40,241 nucleotides of DNA, taken from positions 1 to 40,241 of the forward strand of contig CAMLOU010000021.1 of the NCBI GenBank assembly GCA_946481735.1, read 5' to 3'. A program made the position numbers and the translations under genes. This stretch comes from an uncultured Cellvibrio sp. (GTDB lineage Bacteria; Pseudomonadota; Gammaproteobacteria; Pseudomonadales; Cellvibrionaceae). The notes under the pieces are model-generated. The model searched no databases, had not been told where the DNA came from, and saw only the letters and a list, made by a program, of their open reading frames with translations. Positions 12,509-20,223 of the stretch are shown here, one piece after another (position 1 is the stretch's first letter; every line of letters starts with the position of its first letter).

Positions 12509-13252
12509 TCAGTCAGAATCCGAATGCCATACTGGACTTATTGTCTTCCAATCATTATCCGTTGGTCCCGCTGCAGGCATATCGGTGAAATCTGACAGGA
12601 TTCTCTGAAAAGTTTCCCGGGCAATTTCCCGGGCGCCGAGACTAAAAAGGTGATCATTGGCCACCTGGCAGTCGATTAGCTCGAACCCCCAGGCTTGCAG
12701 GTGGTGGGCCAGGTGAGCAAAGCCGACTTTTGATGCATTATCCGCGCGGCTGAACATGGATTCCCCGAAGAAAACCCGCCCCAATGCGATGCCATACAAG
12801 CCGCCGACCAATGTGGGTGATTGATCGGGTTGCTGGTGCCAAACCTCAACAGAATGGGCAAGGCCCATGCGGTGGATGTGGGTATAAGCGGCGATCATAG
12901 GCTCGCTGATCCAGGTGCCATCGGCATAAGTGCGCGGCGCGGCGCAATGTCGCATAACCATCTCAAAGGCACGGTCGAAGGTAACCTGGTATAAACCCTT
13001 GCGCAGGGTTTTACGCAGGCTGCGCGAAATGTGTAATTGGCTTGGGTAGAGCACCGTGCGTGGGTGTGGGCTCCACCATAAGATCGGATCGCCGGGATTG
13101 AACCACGGGAAGATGCCTTTGCGGTAAGCGGCCAGGATCCGTTGAGGCGACAGATCGCCGCCAACAGCCAGTAGGCCATTGGGGTCGTCCAGGGCCAAAG
13201 CGACCGGTGGAAACTCGAGGCTGTGTGGGTCCAACCAGTGCACGTGGGTCAT
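12509..13252 (-). CDS. aat: leucyl/phenylalanyl-tRNA--protein transferase
   Basis: Adds Leu or Phe from aminoacyl-tRNA to proteins with N-terminal Arg or Lys (and occasionally Met), creating primary N-degrons read by ClpS. At 247 residues it is near the E. coli length (234). Landmarks are [21 protein letters not shown] around 31-51, [28 protein letters not shown] (the GESMFS motif) and the CQ motif [15 protein letters not shown]. No clear Shine-Dalgarno sequence precedes the ATG at 13252. A terminator-like hairpin separates it from ppnN upstream, so it likely has its own promoter. The C-terminal tail after about residue 225 is not conserved. Confidence 0.96.
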   Translation of the reverse strand: MTHVHWLDPHSLEFPPVALALDDPNGLLAVGGDLSPQRILAAYRKGIFPWFNPGDPILWWSPHPRTVLYPSQLHISRSLRKTLRKGLYQVTFDRAFEMVMRHCAAPRTYADGTWISEPMIAAYTHIHRMGLAHSVEVWHQQPDQSPTLVGGLYGIALGRVFFGESMFSRADNASKVGFAHLAHHLQAWGFELIDCQVANDHLFSLGAREIARETFQRILSDFTDMPAAGPTDNDWKTISPVWHSDSD

Positions 13253-13266
13253 AGTGTGATAACAAA

Positions 13267-13291
13267 CCGGGCCTGCTGCTGGGCGGCCCGG
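13267..13291 (-). terminator. terminator-like hairpin after ppnN
   Basis: A 7-bp GC stem CCGGGCC/GGCCCGG (13267-13273 with 13285-13291) has an 11-nt loop. Read on the minus strand it is followed by TTTGTTAT, a partial T-tract, so it fits termination of ppnN just before aat. Confidence 0.6.
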
Positions 13292-13300
13292 CGTCCGGCA

Positions 13301-14722
13301 TTATTTAATGATGCGATAACAGGGTTTGTAGTGTCGTCCCGGCAGCTTCATTCGGCTTTGTTCGGCAAAGGAGGTCAGCAGGGCATCTACGGGCTGCATG
13401 ATGCTGGCGTCGCCGTGTAATTCAAAATGCCCGTGCTCTTCAATTGCCCGTATGCCTTCATCTTTTACATTGCCGGCTACGATGCCAGAGAAAGCGCGCC
13501 GCAGGTTGGCTGCTAACAGATGGCTTTCCTGGTTTTTATGCAGCTCCAGATTGCGCATATTGGTATGCGTTGGGGCGAAGGGTTGCTGGAAGTCAGGACT
13601 GATTTTTAACTGCCAGTTGAAGTAGTAGGCATCGTCTGTTTTTTTGCGGAATTCGCGCACGGTTTTGATGCCTTTCAGCATCTCTCTCGCTACCGTTTCC
13701 GGATCATTGATGATGATCTTGTAACGGTTCTGCGCATCAGCGCCAATCGTATCGCCGATGAATTGGTGGATACGGTCAAAGTAATCTGCGGCGCTGGCCG
13801 GCCCGGTAAAAATCAGGGGGAAGGGGATATCGCGGTTATCCGGATGCAGCAAAATGCCCAGAATATAAAGAATCTCTTCCGCTGTACCGGCGCCACCGGG
13901 AAAGATCACGATACCGTGACCGGTGCGCACAAAGGCTTCCAGGCGTTTCTCGATGTCCGGCATGATCGTCAGTTGATTGACGATAGGATTGGGCGCCTCA
14001 GCGGCAATGATGCCAGGCTCGGTGATACCCACATAGCGGCCGCCACTGATACGCTGCTTGGCATGGCCGATGGTGGCGCCCTTCATTGGGCCTTTCATGG
14101 CGCCCGGGCCGCAGCCGGTGCAAATGTCCATACCTCTCAGGCCCAATGCGTAGCCCACCTCTTTGGTGTAATCATATTCTCCCCGGCTGATGGAGTGTCC
14201 TCCCCAGCAAACCACAAGATTGGGATCGCGGCCGGGTTGGAGCAAACCTGCATTGCGCAGCATATGAAAGACTGCGTCTGTGATGCCCTCGCTGGTGCTC
14301 AGGTTGAACTTGGCATTTCCACGCAATTCGTCGCTGGCATAGATAACATCGCGCAGCACGGTAAACAGATGCTCACTGATGCCCTTGATCATTTTGCCAT
14401 CAACAAAAGCGCTGGCCGGGGCGCCGCGTACATCCAGCTTTATCCCGCGCTCCTCCTGAATAATGCTGATGGAGAAATCGCTGTAGCGCTCAAGTAACTC
14501 TTTTCCATCATCCAGGTAATTTCCGCAATTGAGTACGGCCAGTGAACAGCTGCGAAACAGGTTGTATAAACCACTTTGGCTGGCGTCCAGGAGCTTGGAT
14601 ACTTCTATCTTCGAAAGAATATTCAGGGGACCCATCGGGGAGATGATGGCATCGATGGTTTCGTAGTTACCGCTTTCGTGATGAGTGGAGATATAGGGGT
14701 TGTTGCTATAACTATTTGTCAT
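13301..14722 (-). CDS. ppnN: nucleotide 5'-monophosphate nucleosidase PpnN
   Basis: LOG-family enzyme that cleaves purine and pyrimidine monophosphates to base and ribose-5-phosphate; in E. coli PpnN is bound and regulated by (p)ppGpp. It is 473 residues (E. coli 454) and matches end to end, including FRSCSLAVLNCG, CWGGHSISRGEY, CTGCGPGAMKGPMKGA at about 201-216, MPDIEKRLEAFVR, and the LOG signature PGGAGTAEE at 275-283. The C-terminal part (RRAFSGIVAGNVKDEGIRAIEE) belongs to the YgdH domain. About 22 extra N-terminal residues precede the E. coli start, and the upstream sequence has only AGAG as a ribosome-binding candidate, so the start is less certain than the identity. It is divergent from hipB across a 278-bp gap. 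Confidence 0.94.
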   Translation of the reverse strand: MTNSYSNNPYISTHHESGNYETIDAIISPMGPLNILSKIEVSKLLDASQSGLYNLFRSCSLAVLNCGNYLDDGKELLERYSDFSISIIQEERGIKLDVRGAPASAFVDGKMIKGISEHLFTVLRDVIYASDELRGNAKFNLSTSEGITDAVFHMLRNAGLLQPGRDPNLVVCWGGHSISRGEYDYTKEVGYALGLRGMDICTGCGPGAMKGPMKGATIGHAKQRISGGRYVGITEPGIIAAEAPNPIVNQLTIMPDIEKRLEAFVRTGHGIVIFPGGAGTAEEILYILGILLHPDNRDIPFPLIFTGPASAADYFDRIHQFIGDTIGADAQNRYKIIINDPETVAREMLKGIKTVREFRKKTDDAYYFNWQLKISPDFQQPFAPTHTNMRNLELHKNQESHLLAANLRRAFSGIVAGNVKDEGIRAIEEHGHFELHGDASIMQPVDALLTSFAEQSRMKLPGRHYKPCYRIIK

Positions 14723-14838
14723 GCGCGTCTCTTCTACTGCCGGTTTCGGGAGATGTTATTGTCAGTTTAGTGGTATTTCATTCGTTATGGGGTGATTTTA
14801 TTAGAGATCTGCGATGTTCGTTCCGCTTGGTGTCAAGA

Positions 14839-14975
14839 TATCATATAAGATATTTAATAGATTAAAACCATTTTTTTGTATCTTAAAAGATATCTTAATA
14901 AAAAATCTCATTGATTTTTGGTTTCATAAATGATGCTTAAATGTTATTTTAGCCATTTAAAGATCCTTTAAGATA
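14839..14975 (+). promoter_or_regulatory. four evenly spaced HipB-like operator sites
   Basis: Four copies of a TATC-N6-GATA-like element lie upstream of hipB: 14839-14852 (exact), 14879-14892 (exact, TATCTTAAAAGATA), 14922-14935 (TTTC-N6-GATG) and 14962-14975 (GATC-N6-GATA). Start-to-start steps are 40, 43 and 40 bp, about four helical turns, so the sites would face one side of the helix. E. coli hipBA also has four operators, with the half-sites farther apart (TATCC-N8-GGATA). Binding by this HipB is an inference. The region is A+T-rich; no clear -35/-10 pair was fixed. The last site ends 25 bp before the hipB ATG. Confidence 0.7.
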
Positions 14976-15000
14976 CATTGCAAGCCTATTGGGGGTGAAG

Positions 15001-15360
15001 ATGACGCTAGCCTTCCATCAGTTGAGTGATCAGCAGATCCATGATGAGTTGTGTGGTCGCCTGAGGGCGGCTCGGCTTGAGATCAATATTACCCAGGCGG
15101 AATTGGCAGAGCAGGCCGGCATCAGCCTGATTACGGTAAAGCGTGCAGAATCTGCCAAAGGCAACATAACCCTGATGACGCTGATCGCCATATTGCGTGC
15201 CTTGGGGCGGCTCGATCAACTGGATAACTTCCTGCCTTTGCCTGCACTGAGTCCGCTGCAGCTAAAGGCGGTCGGGGGGCAGCGACGCCAGCGAGCCTCA
15301 TCGGCCCGCACCGATGTTAATGAGCCGGTAGCCGGCTGGAAATGGGGAGATGAAACGTGA
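15001..15360 (+). CDS. hipB: HipB-family antitoxin, XRE-type repressor
   Basis: Antitoxin and autorepressor partner of HipA. The 119-residue protein has a helix-turn-helix of the Cro/CI type at about 31-50 (TQAELAEQAGISLITVKRAE) within a 20-75 domain, then a basic, probably flexible tail ending WKWGDET; in HipB of E. coli a C-terminal tryptophan contacts the partner, and this tail may do similarly. A TTG at 14989 keeps the frame open, but the ATG at 15001 is preceded by GGGGGTG and is preferred. The stop overlaps the hipA start by 4 nt, typical of translational coupling. The upstream operator array suggests autoregulation. E. coli HipB is shorter (88 residues). Confidence 0.88.
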   Translation: MTLAFHQLSDQQIHDELCGRLRAARLEINITQAELAEQAGISLITVKRAESAKGNITLMTLIAILRALGRLDQLDNFLPLPALSPLQLKAVGGQRRQRASSARTDVNEPVAGWKWGDET

Positions 15361-16697
15361 GTGCGACCCTGGAAAAAAAACCTGCGAAGGTTGATGTGGC
15401 GGATGTGTTTATCTGGGGTACGCGCGTTGGTGCCGTGGCTTGGGATGATGAGCGGTCTTTGGGTTTTTTTGAATATGATCCCGCATTTTTACGGGCACCG
15501 GTTGAATTGGCACCTTTGATGATGCCGCGAGCGCGGACTATCTACAGTTTCCCGGAACTCGATCGCCAGTCTTATAAAGGCTTGCCAGGTATGCTGGCAG
15601 ATGCCCTGCCGGATAAGTTCGGTAACCTGCTGATTGATCGGTGGCTGGAGCAACAGGGCCGTGACAGGTCGAGTTTCAGTCCGGTGGAGCGTTTATGCTA
15701 CATGGGCGAGCGCGGCATGGGAGCGCTGGAATTTCGGCCGGCAATCAAGCGAGTGCAGGCCAGTCAGCCATTGGAAATTGCTGAGTTGGCCGCCCTTGCC
15801 AATCGGGTCTTGTCGGCTAAAAGCCATCTGCATGAGCGGCTCTCTGATGACTTGAGTGATCAGCGCTCGGCGCTGGGGCATATTCTTGCGGTGGGAACCT
15901 CCGCTGGCGGCGCCCGGGCCAAGGCGGTCATCGCCTGGAATCCCGAGACGGGAGAAGTGCGTTCCGGTCAAATTCCCGCAGGCAAGGATTTTGAGCATTG
16001 GTTGTTAAAGTTCGATGGCATTGTTGAAAATGCAGATAAAGAGTTAAACGACCCCCAAGGATTCGGGCGCATTGAATATGCCTATTATCTGATGGCAACA
16101 GCGGCAGAGATCGAGATGTCGGAAAGCCGCTTGCTGGAAGAGGGTGGCCGCGCGCATTTTATGACGCGGCGGTTTGACCGGCGTGCCGATGGCGACAAGT
16201 TACACATGCAATCCTTATGTGCAATTGCGCATTACGACTTTAATATCGCCGGCGGTTACAGTTATGAACAGGCCATGCAGATTATCAAGCGATTGAATAT
16301 GAATAATGAGCAGGCGGCTCTGGAGCAACAATATCGACGCATGGTATTTAATGTAGTCGCGCGCAATCAGGATGACCACACAAAAAATATTGCTTTCCTC
16401 ATGGACCGGCAAGGGAATTGGCAATTGGCCCCCGCCTTTGATGTGATTTACAGCTACAATCCACGCGGTGAGTGGACGTCGCGCCACCAAATGACAGTCA
16501 ACGAAAAGCGTGATGATTTTTCGTTGGATGATTTATTGGCCGTTGCAGCTCATGGCAACATAAAAACAGTGCGGGCCAAAAAAATCATTGCCCAGGTTGT
16601 TGATGTTGTTCGCGAGTGGAACGCATTCGCTGTGCGCGCCGGCGTGTTCCCGGAATGGCGTGAAGAGATTGCGCAGCATCATCGTCTGGATTGGTAA
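15357..16697 (+). CDS. hipA: HipA-family serine/threonine kinase toxin
   Basis: HipA-type kinase; E. coli HipA phosphorylates glutamyl-tRNA synthetase and stops translation, but the target here is not known. The 446-residue protein contains the phosphate-binding and autophosphorylation segment TSAGGARAK, with S182 in the place of E. coli S150, and a catalytic loop NQDDHTKN with D339 as catalytic base (E. coli D309), followed by LAPAFD with metal ligand D362 (E. coli D332). HFMTRRFDR is also a family motif. All key residues are present, so it is probably active. The GTG start at 15357 overlaps the hipB stop. The esterase gene starts 18 bp later, suggesting an operon of three genes. GC content and codon use do not obviously differ from neighbours. 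Confidence 0.93.
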   Translation: MSATLEKKPAKVDVADVFIWGTRVGAVAWDDERSLGFFEYDPAFLRAPVELAPLMMPRARTIYSFPELDRQSYKGLPGMLADALPDKFGNLLIDRWLEQQGRDRSSFSPVERLCYMGERGMGALEFRPAIKRVQASQPLEIAELAALANRVLSAKSHLHERLSDDLSDQRSALGHILAVGTSAGGARAKAVIAWNPETGEVRSGQIPAGKDFEHWLLKFDGIVENADKELNDPQGFGRIEYAYYLMATAAEIEMSESRLLEEGGRAHFMTRRFDRRADGDKLHMQSLCAIAHYDFNIAGGYSYEQAMQIIKRLNMNNEQAALEQQYRRMVFNVVARNQDDHTKNIAFLMDRQGNWQLAPAFDVIYSYNPRGEWTSRHQMTVNEKRDDFSLDDLLAVAAHGNIKTVRAKKIIAQVVDVVREWNAFAVRAGVFPEWREEIAQHHRLDW

Positions 16698-16715
16698 TTA
16701 ATCGGAGTTTTATGC

Positions 16716-17372
16716 ATGTCTTATTTACCTTGTGTGGAAATTGAGTCGCAACAGCAAGCCGATAGCGCGGTTATCTGGTTGCATGGTTTGGGTGCAGATG
16801 GCCATGACTTTGCCTCTTTGGTTCCACAACTCAACTTTCCGAAAAAAGTGTCCACACGTTTTATTTTTCCTCATGCACCGAGCATGCCGGTCACGATTAA
16901 TGGCGGGTACATTATGCCGGCCTGGTACGACATTCTGGAGATGTCGATTGATCGCAAGGTGGATGTTGTGCAGCTGGAAAAATCTGCTGCGGAGGTTGCC
17001 AAATTAATTCTGCGGGAGCAAGAGCGTGGTGTGGCAAATCAGCGCATCATATTGGCCGGGTTTTCCCAGGGTGGTGCGGTGGTTTATCAGGCGGCCCTGT
17101 CGCACGCTGAACCTTTAGGTGGGTTGCTTGTATTGTCGAGTTATTTTGCGACCTATCAAACTATTCAAGCACATCCTGCCAATCAACAAATCCCCATTCT
17201 GATTCAACATGGTACGCAGGATAATGTTGTGCCGGAAGCCTTGGGGCAGCGCGCGGTTCAATTGTTGAGTGAGCGCGGATATCATGCTGACTATCAAAGA
17301 TATCCCATGGCTCATACGTTATGCGCCCCGCAGATTGACGATATCAACCGTTGGCTTGGACGGGTGTTATAG
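16716..17372 (+). CDS. alpha/beta-hydrolase carboxylesterase (EstB/phospholipase-like)
   Basis: Carboxylesterase of the family that includes Pseudomonas EstB and eukaryotic acyl-protein thioesterases; the natural substrate is not known. The 218-residue protein has WLHGLGADG at 21-29 (oxyanion region), the nucleophile elbow GFSQGG with S117, and D169 (GTQDN) and H200 (YPMAHTLC) completing the triad. No signal peptide is present, so it acts in the cytoplasm. GGAG lies 8 nt before the ATG at 16716. The start is only 18 bp after hipA, with no terminator between, so it probably shares hipBA transcripts, although it is more likely an ordinary housekeeping hydrolase than part of the toxin system. 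A hairpin follows its stop. Confidence 0.9.
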   Translation: MSYLPCVEIESQQQADSAVIWLHGLGADGHDFASLVPQLNFPKKVSTRFIFPHAPSMPVTINGGYIMPAWYDILEMSIDRKVDVVQLEKSAAEVAKLILREQERGVANQRIILAGFSQGGAVVYQAALSHAEPLGGLLVLSSYFATYQTIQAHPANQQIPILIQHGTQDNVVPEALGQRAVQLLSERGYHADYQRYPMAHTLCAPQIDDINRWLGRVL

Positions 17373-17378
17373 GTTAAT

Positions 17379-17411
17379 ACACTGAGGTTGCCACAGGGGC
17401 AGCCTCAGTGT
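17379..17411. terminator. hairpin between convergent esterase and GH105 genes
   Basis: A 9-bp stem ACACTGAGG/CCTCAGTGT (17379-17387 with 17403-17411) continues after one mismatch into TGCC/GGCA, with a 5-nt loop, ACAGG. It sits in the 57-bp gap between convergent genes. The T-tract is weak on both sides. Confidence 0.65.
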
Positions 17412-17429
17412 GGTTTAAGGCAAACTGCG

Positions 17430-18596
17430 TTACAGTTTTATGATTTCTGATGCAGCCAATAATAAAGCGCCCACACCGTAAAGCTGGGTATCACCAGGAA
17501 GGATTTTTTCGGGCGAGGCGCCGACCTGCTGCACCCAGCCGAGCTTGCCTGAATCGTCAACTGCGCTCGCCAAACCCCGCCAACCCTCATTAACGGCAGG
17601 TAAATATTGTTCGCGAGACAATAAACCATTGTTGATGCCCCATGCCAACCCAAAGGTCATAAAACCTGTACCGCTGGTTTCCGGTACATTAAATTCTGTG
17701 CTATCCAATAATGATGATGGCCAAAAACCGGAAGGCTGCTGCAATGTGATCAGTTTTGCTGCCATGCGTTGAAAAAGTATTTCATATTTTCTCCGGCGCG
17801 GATCATCCTGGGGTATCTGTTCCAATAATAAAGGCAAACCGGCAAATACCCAGCCATTGCCGCGACTCCAGAAAATCTTTTTGCCGTTTTTATTGCGTTG
17901 CGTGAGGAAGCGGCCGTCGCGGTAGAAAAGGTTTTCTTCCTGGTCAAATAGATAATCCACGGTTGCCTGGTATTCTTCATCGACATAATCCAGGTAGGCG
18001 GGATCGCCGGTGAGCTTTCCTATTGCGGCCCACACCGGCGGCGCCATAAATAGTGCATCGCACCAACACCAACGTCTCTGGCAGGTGGCTTCGCCCTGAT
18101 GAGTTGGATCGGAAGCGTACGCCAGGCTGTTGGTTGCGCGATTGGCCAGGATTTTCTGGAAGGCGTTTTGGGTAGGTTGCAATAAAGACAAGTCATTGGT
18201 TCGCTCGGCGACAGAAGCATAGGAGAACGCAATCACTTGATCATCGGCATGCCAGGTTTTTTCGCCCGGCATCCATTGATTCATTTCGCCTTTGGCGACG
18301 ACGGCTCGTTGGTAGCGTTCGTTGTGTGTGGTATTGGCCCAACGGTCCAGGCCGACAAAGAGCGCGCCCTGAATCCAGCCATGGGAATACTCGGTATGAT
18401 CCTGAAATGTCCGCACATAATCAAAGGTGCCCATATGAGCTAGCTGCCAATCGGCAACACGATTGGCGGTTTCAGTGACACTATCGGCATTTGGTGTATT
18501 TTTTTCCGTGTTCAGATTGCTGCACGCATTCAGGCACAAAAAACTTAACACGCCGATCAATAGGCCGATGCGGTAAAAACAGTTATCTTTCTTCAT
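17430..18596 (-). CDS. GH105 unsaturated rhamnogalacturonyl hydrolase, lipoprotein
   Basis: Glycoside hydrolase family 105, whose members remove the 4,5-unsaturated uronic acid left by pectin or other polysaccharide lyases. The 388-residue protein starts with a lipoprotein signal: hydrophobic 9-21, lipobox LNAC with C25, and serine at +2, which in E. coli favours outer-membrane sorting. The (alpha/alpha)6-barrel contains HADDQ at 117-121 and WCDALFMAP with D180, equivalent to the two catalytic-site aspartates of YteR (D88 and D143). Tryptophan- and glycine-rich segments WSRGNGWV and TGTGFMTFGLAWGIN are also typical. AAGGA lies 9 nt before the ATG. Rhamnogalacturonan versus ulvan, alginate or other uronate specificity cannot be told. 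No transporter or lyase is adjacent. Confidence 0.9.
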   Translation of the reverse strand: MKKDNCFYRIGLLIGVLSFLCLNACSNLNTEKNTPNADSVTETANRVADWQLAHMGTFDYVRTFQDHTEYSHGWIQGALFVGLDRWANTTHNERYQRAVVAKGEMNQWMPGEKTWHADDQVIAFSYASVAERTNDLSLLQPTQNAFQKILANRATNSLAYASDPTHQGEATCQRRWCWCDALFMAPPVWAAIGKLTGDPAYLDYVDEEYQATVDYLFDQEENLFYRDGRFLTQRNKNGKKIFWSRGNGWVFAGLPLLLEQIPQDDPRRRKYEILFQRMAAKLITLQQPSGFWPSSLLDSTEFNVPETSGTGFMTFGLAWGINNGLLSREQYLPAVNEGWRGLASAVDDSGKLGWVQQVGASPEKILPGDTQLYGVGALLLAASEIIKL

Positions 18597-18657
18597 GACA
18601 CAGTTTCCTTATTCAAGTAAAAACTTTTCGCAGGCCGAAGACTAACGGATGTGTGTG

Positions 18658-18670
18658 CTTGCTATGCAAG
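18658..18670 (-). promoter_or_regulatory. 13-bp palindrome upstream of the GH105 gene
   Basis: CTTGC-TAT-GCAAG is a perfect inverted repeat 62-74 bp upstream of the GH105 start, in the 148-bp gap after the GH84 gene. It could be a regulator's operator; no -35/-10 pair was found around it. Low confidence. Confidence 0.3.
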
Positions 18671-18744
18671 TGTGATTCAAATATTCCTGATAGATTCGCG
18701 ATAGCCCGCATGTATTGCTTATTGTTATCAAAGTGTCAGGTTTT

Positions 18745-19824
18745 TTATTCTGTTAAACAGGCTGGGTCGAATTGGTAGCCGCCATTCAACCAATCAATTA
18801 TTTCAGCCGCGTAAGGGTCGTTTGGAAAATGCTGATATCTTTTAATCAGCGCTTGTTGCTCCGCAACGGATAATTTATTTAAACCCGTGTCCTGTAGTAA
18901 TGCGATATCTTCAATGATCTGACCCGCCAGGGCGGGGCCACAAAGTAGATGGCAAGCATTCACAAACGCCTGATGCGGGTCGTAAGCGGGCCCTTCATGA
19001 TAAGCCTGAGGCAATGTCATTAGCGGAATGCGCGACAGCCATGATTGATTCATCGGGTTTACGGCGTGGCCTGCTATCTTTCCTTGCAGCTCACTGTGTG
19101 ATTGATCAAATGCGCGCAGCTGTAAAATATTGGACTTTACCGCGCCGTCATTAACAGGGTAGTTGTCCCATAAAAATGGTTGGCGTTGCAGCAGTTCTGT
19201 AACTTCCTGTAAATGCTCTGCCGGATAATGCGTGGAGCATACCTTGGGGCCAGTCCAAAAAATATCAATTCCTGGATCAATCTGCCGTCCCAATGTCATC
19301 CAGTAGTCTTCGGGGCGTGTGCCAAAGACTTTTTCCAGGACAGGATCAAAGCTGTAATAGGTCGGGCAAAAAATAATATGTTTTGCACTGCTATGCTCCG
19401 CGGCACATTGCACCAGCTCGCACTGGACTTTGGCCAGGTGGGGCAGGTCGCCGCGCATATCATCAAATAACAGACACAACAGATCGGGTTGCAGCTGGTT
19501 TAGCTGGCGAATTTTTTTTATCAGCTTGAAGTTTCGTTCCGGATAGGGCTCAAGGTAGAGTTCATAAGGGCTTAATCCCAAACCAAAAGCAATGTGGTGT
19601 TGCCGGTAAATATCGCGCAATGCTTGCAGTTGCGCGAACTTGATATCTGGCCAGTTCTCCTGCCAGTGCTTGCGCAAAAAAGCGTCATCTTTTGGTGCAT
19701 AAATATAGTAATGAAAACCCGTGCTGGCTAAAAAATCGGCATAACTCTCGCGGGACTGCCATGACCAGCTGCGCCCAAAAAAACCTTCAATGACACCGAG
19801 TTGCGACGGTGAATTTTTATTCAC
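18745..19824 (-). CDS. GH84-like beta-N-acetylglucosaminidase (O-GlcNAcase/hyaluronidase family), no signal peptide
   Basis: Catalytic domain of the family that removes beta-linked N-acetylglucosamine by substrate-assisted catalysis. In 359 residues it shows GVIEGFFGRSWSW at 10-22, YAPKDDAFLRKHW at 42-54, the catalytic Asp pair D121-D122 in LLFDDM, IFWTGPKVCS, and WDNYPVNDGAVKS, all in the order expected for a GH84 TIM barrel. There is no signal peptide, no lipobox and no carbohydrate-binding module, unlike NagJ-type secreted enzymes, so it should act in the cytoplasm, perhaps on imported GlcNAc-containing oligosaccharides or on GlcNAc-modified proteins. The start is GTG at 19824, with GGAG 10 nt upstream. 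It is followed by the GH105 gene (148-bp gap) and divergent from pgi. Confidence 0.85.
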   Translation of the reverse strand: MNKNSPSQLGVIEGFFGRSWSWQSRESYADFLASTGFHYYIYAPKDDAFLRKHWQENWPDIKFAQLQALRDIYRQHHIAFGLGLSPYELYLEPYPERNFKLIKKIRQLNQLQPDLLCLLFDDMRGDLPHLAKVQCELVQCAAEHSSAKHIIFCPTYYSFDPVLEKVFGTRPEDYWMTLGRQIDPGIDIFWTGPKVCSTHYPAEHLQEVTELLQRQPFLWDNYPVNDGAVKSNILQLRAFDQSHSELQGKIAGHAVNPMNQSWLSRIPLMTLPQAYHEGPAYDPHQAFVNACHLLCGPALAGQIIEDIALLQDTGLNKLSVAEQQALIKRYQHFPNDPYAAEIIDWLNGGYQFDPACLTE

Positions 19825-19968
19825 GTAATAAGTGCTCCATCAAATAGTAGTAAGCACAGCATAATCAGCAGGTTTGATGAAAGAAAGGAGCCCGGCATGT
19901 GAATATGAATGCCGTAGAAATTATTATCGGGAACCACAGCTAACCAGTCTGGTCGACTTGAGAGCGAA

Positions 19969-19997
19969 TTGACACTTAGGGACCATCTGCCTATGAT
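19969..19997 (+). promoter_or_regulatory. consensus sigma-70 promoter for pgi with a long leader
   Basis: TTGACA (19969-19974), a 17-nt spacer and TATGAT (19992-19997) form a near-perfect promoter. Transcription would begin near 20004, giving a leader of about 220 nt before the pgi ATG at 20224. A weak hairpin (GCCCT/AGGGGC around 20031-20050) followed by TTTCTTT lies in the leader. A 20-codon ORF there (from about 20025) lacks a ribosome-binding site. The rest of the 399-bp gap from the GH84 start holds nothing else that could be supported. Confidence 0.75.
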
Positions 19998-20223
19998 AGC
20001 GGGCTTTTTGCACCGTCGAATTTTATGTCAGCCCTGCCTTTGAGGGGCCTTTCTTTACCGAGCTTTACCCGAATATCCAGCAGGTAAGCCCGGTCAGGGA
20101 GGTGGGCAGGGTTGCGTCGCGCTATGTGTTTGTCAATACCGCAAGGGGACATAGATCCACCCATCGGTAGCCAGACCACAACAGGAATCAACCCAATGCA
20201 GACTTGTACTTACGGAGTGCTCC

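Noticed and set aside
15001..17372. hipBA-esterase as a recently acquired mobile island
   Set aside because: No integrase, transposase, terminal repeats or clear composition change bounds it, so transfer is possible but not supported by this sequence.
19831..19858. GTGCT/AGCAC inverted repeat upstream of the GH84 gene
   Set aside because: Five-base arms about 14-18 bp apart occur often by chance; no promoter is aligned with it.
20025..20087. A 20-codon ORF in the pgi leader as a leader peptide
   Set aside because: It has no ribosome-binding site, no biased run of codons and no clear alternative hairpins, so it is probably chance.
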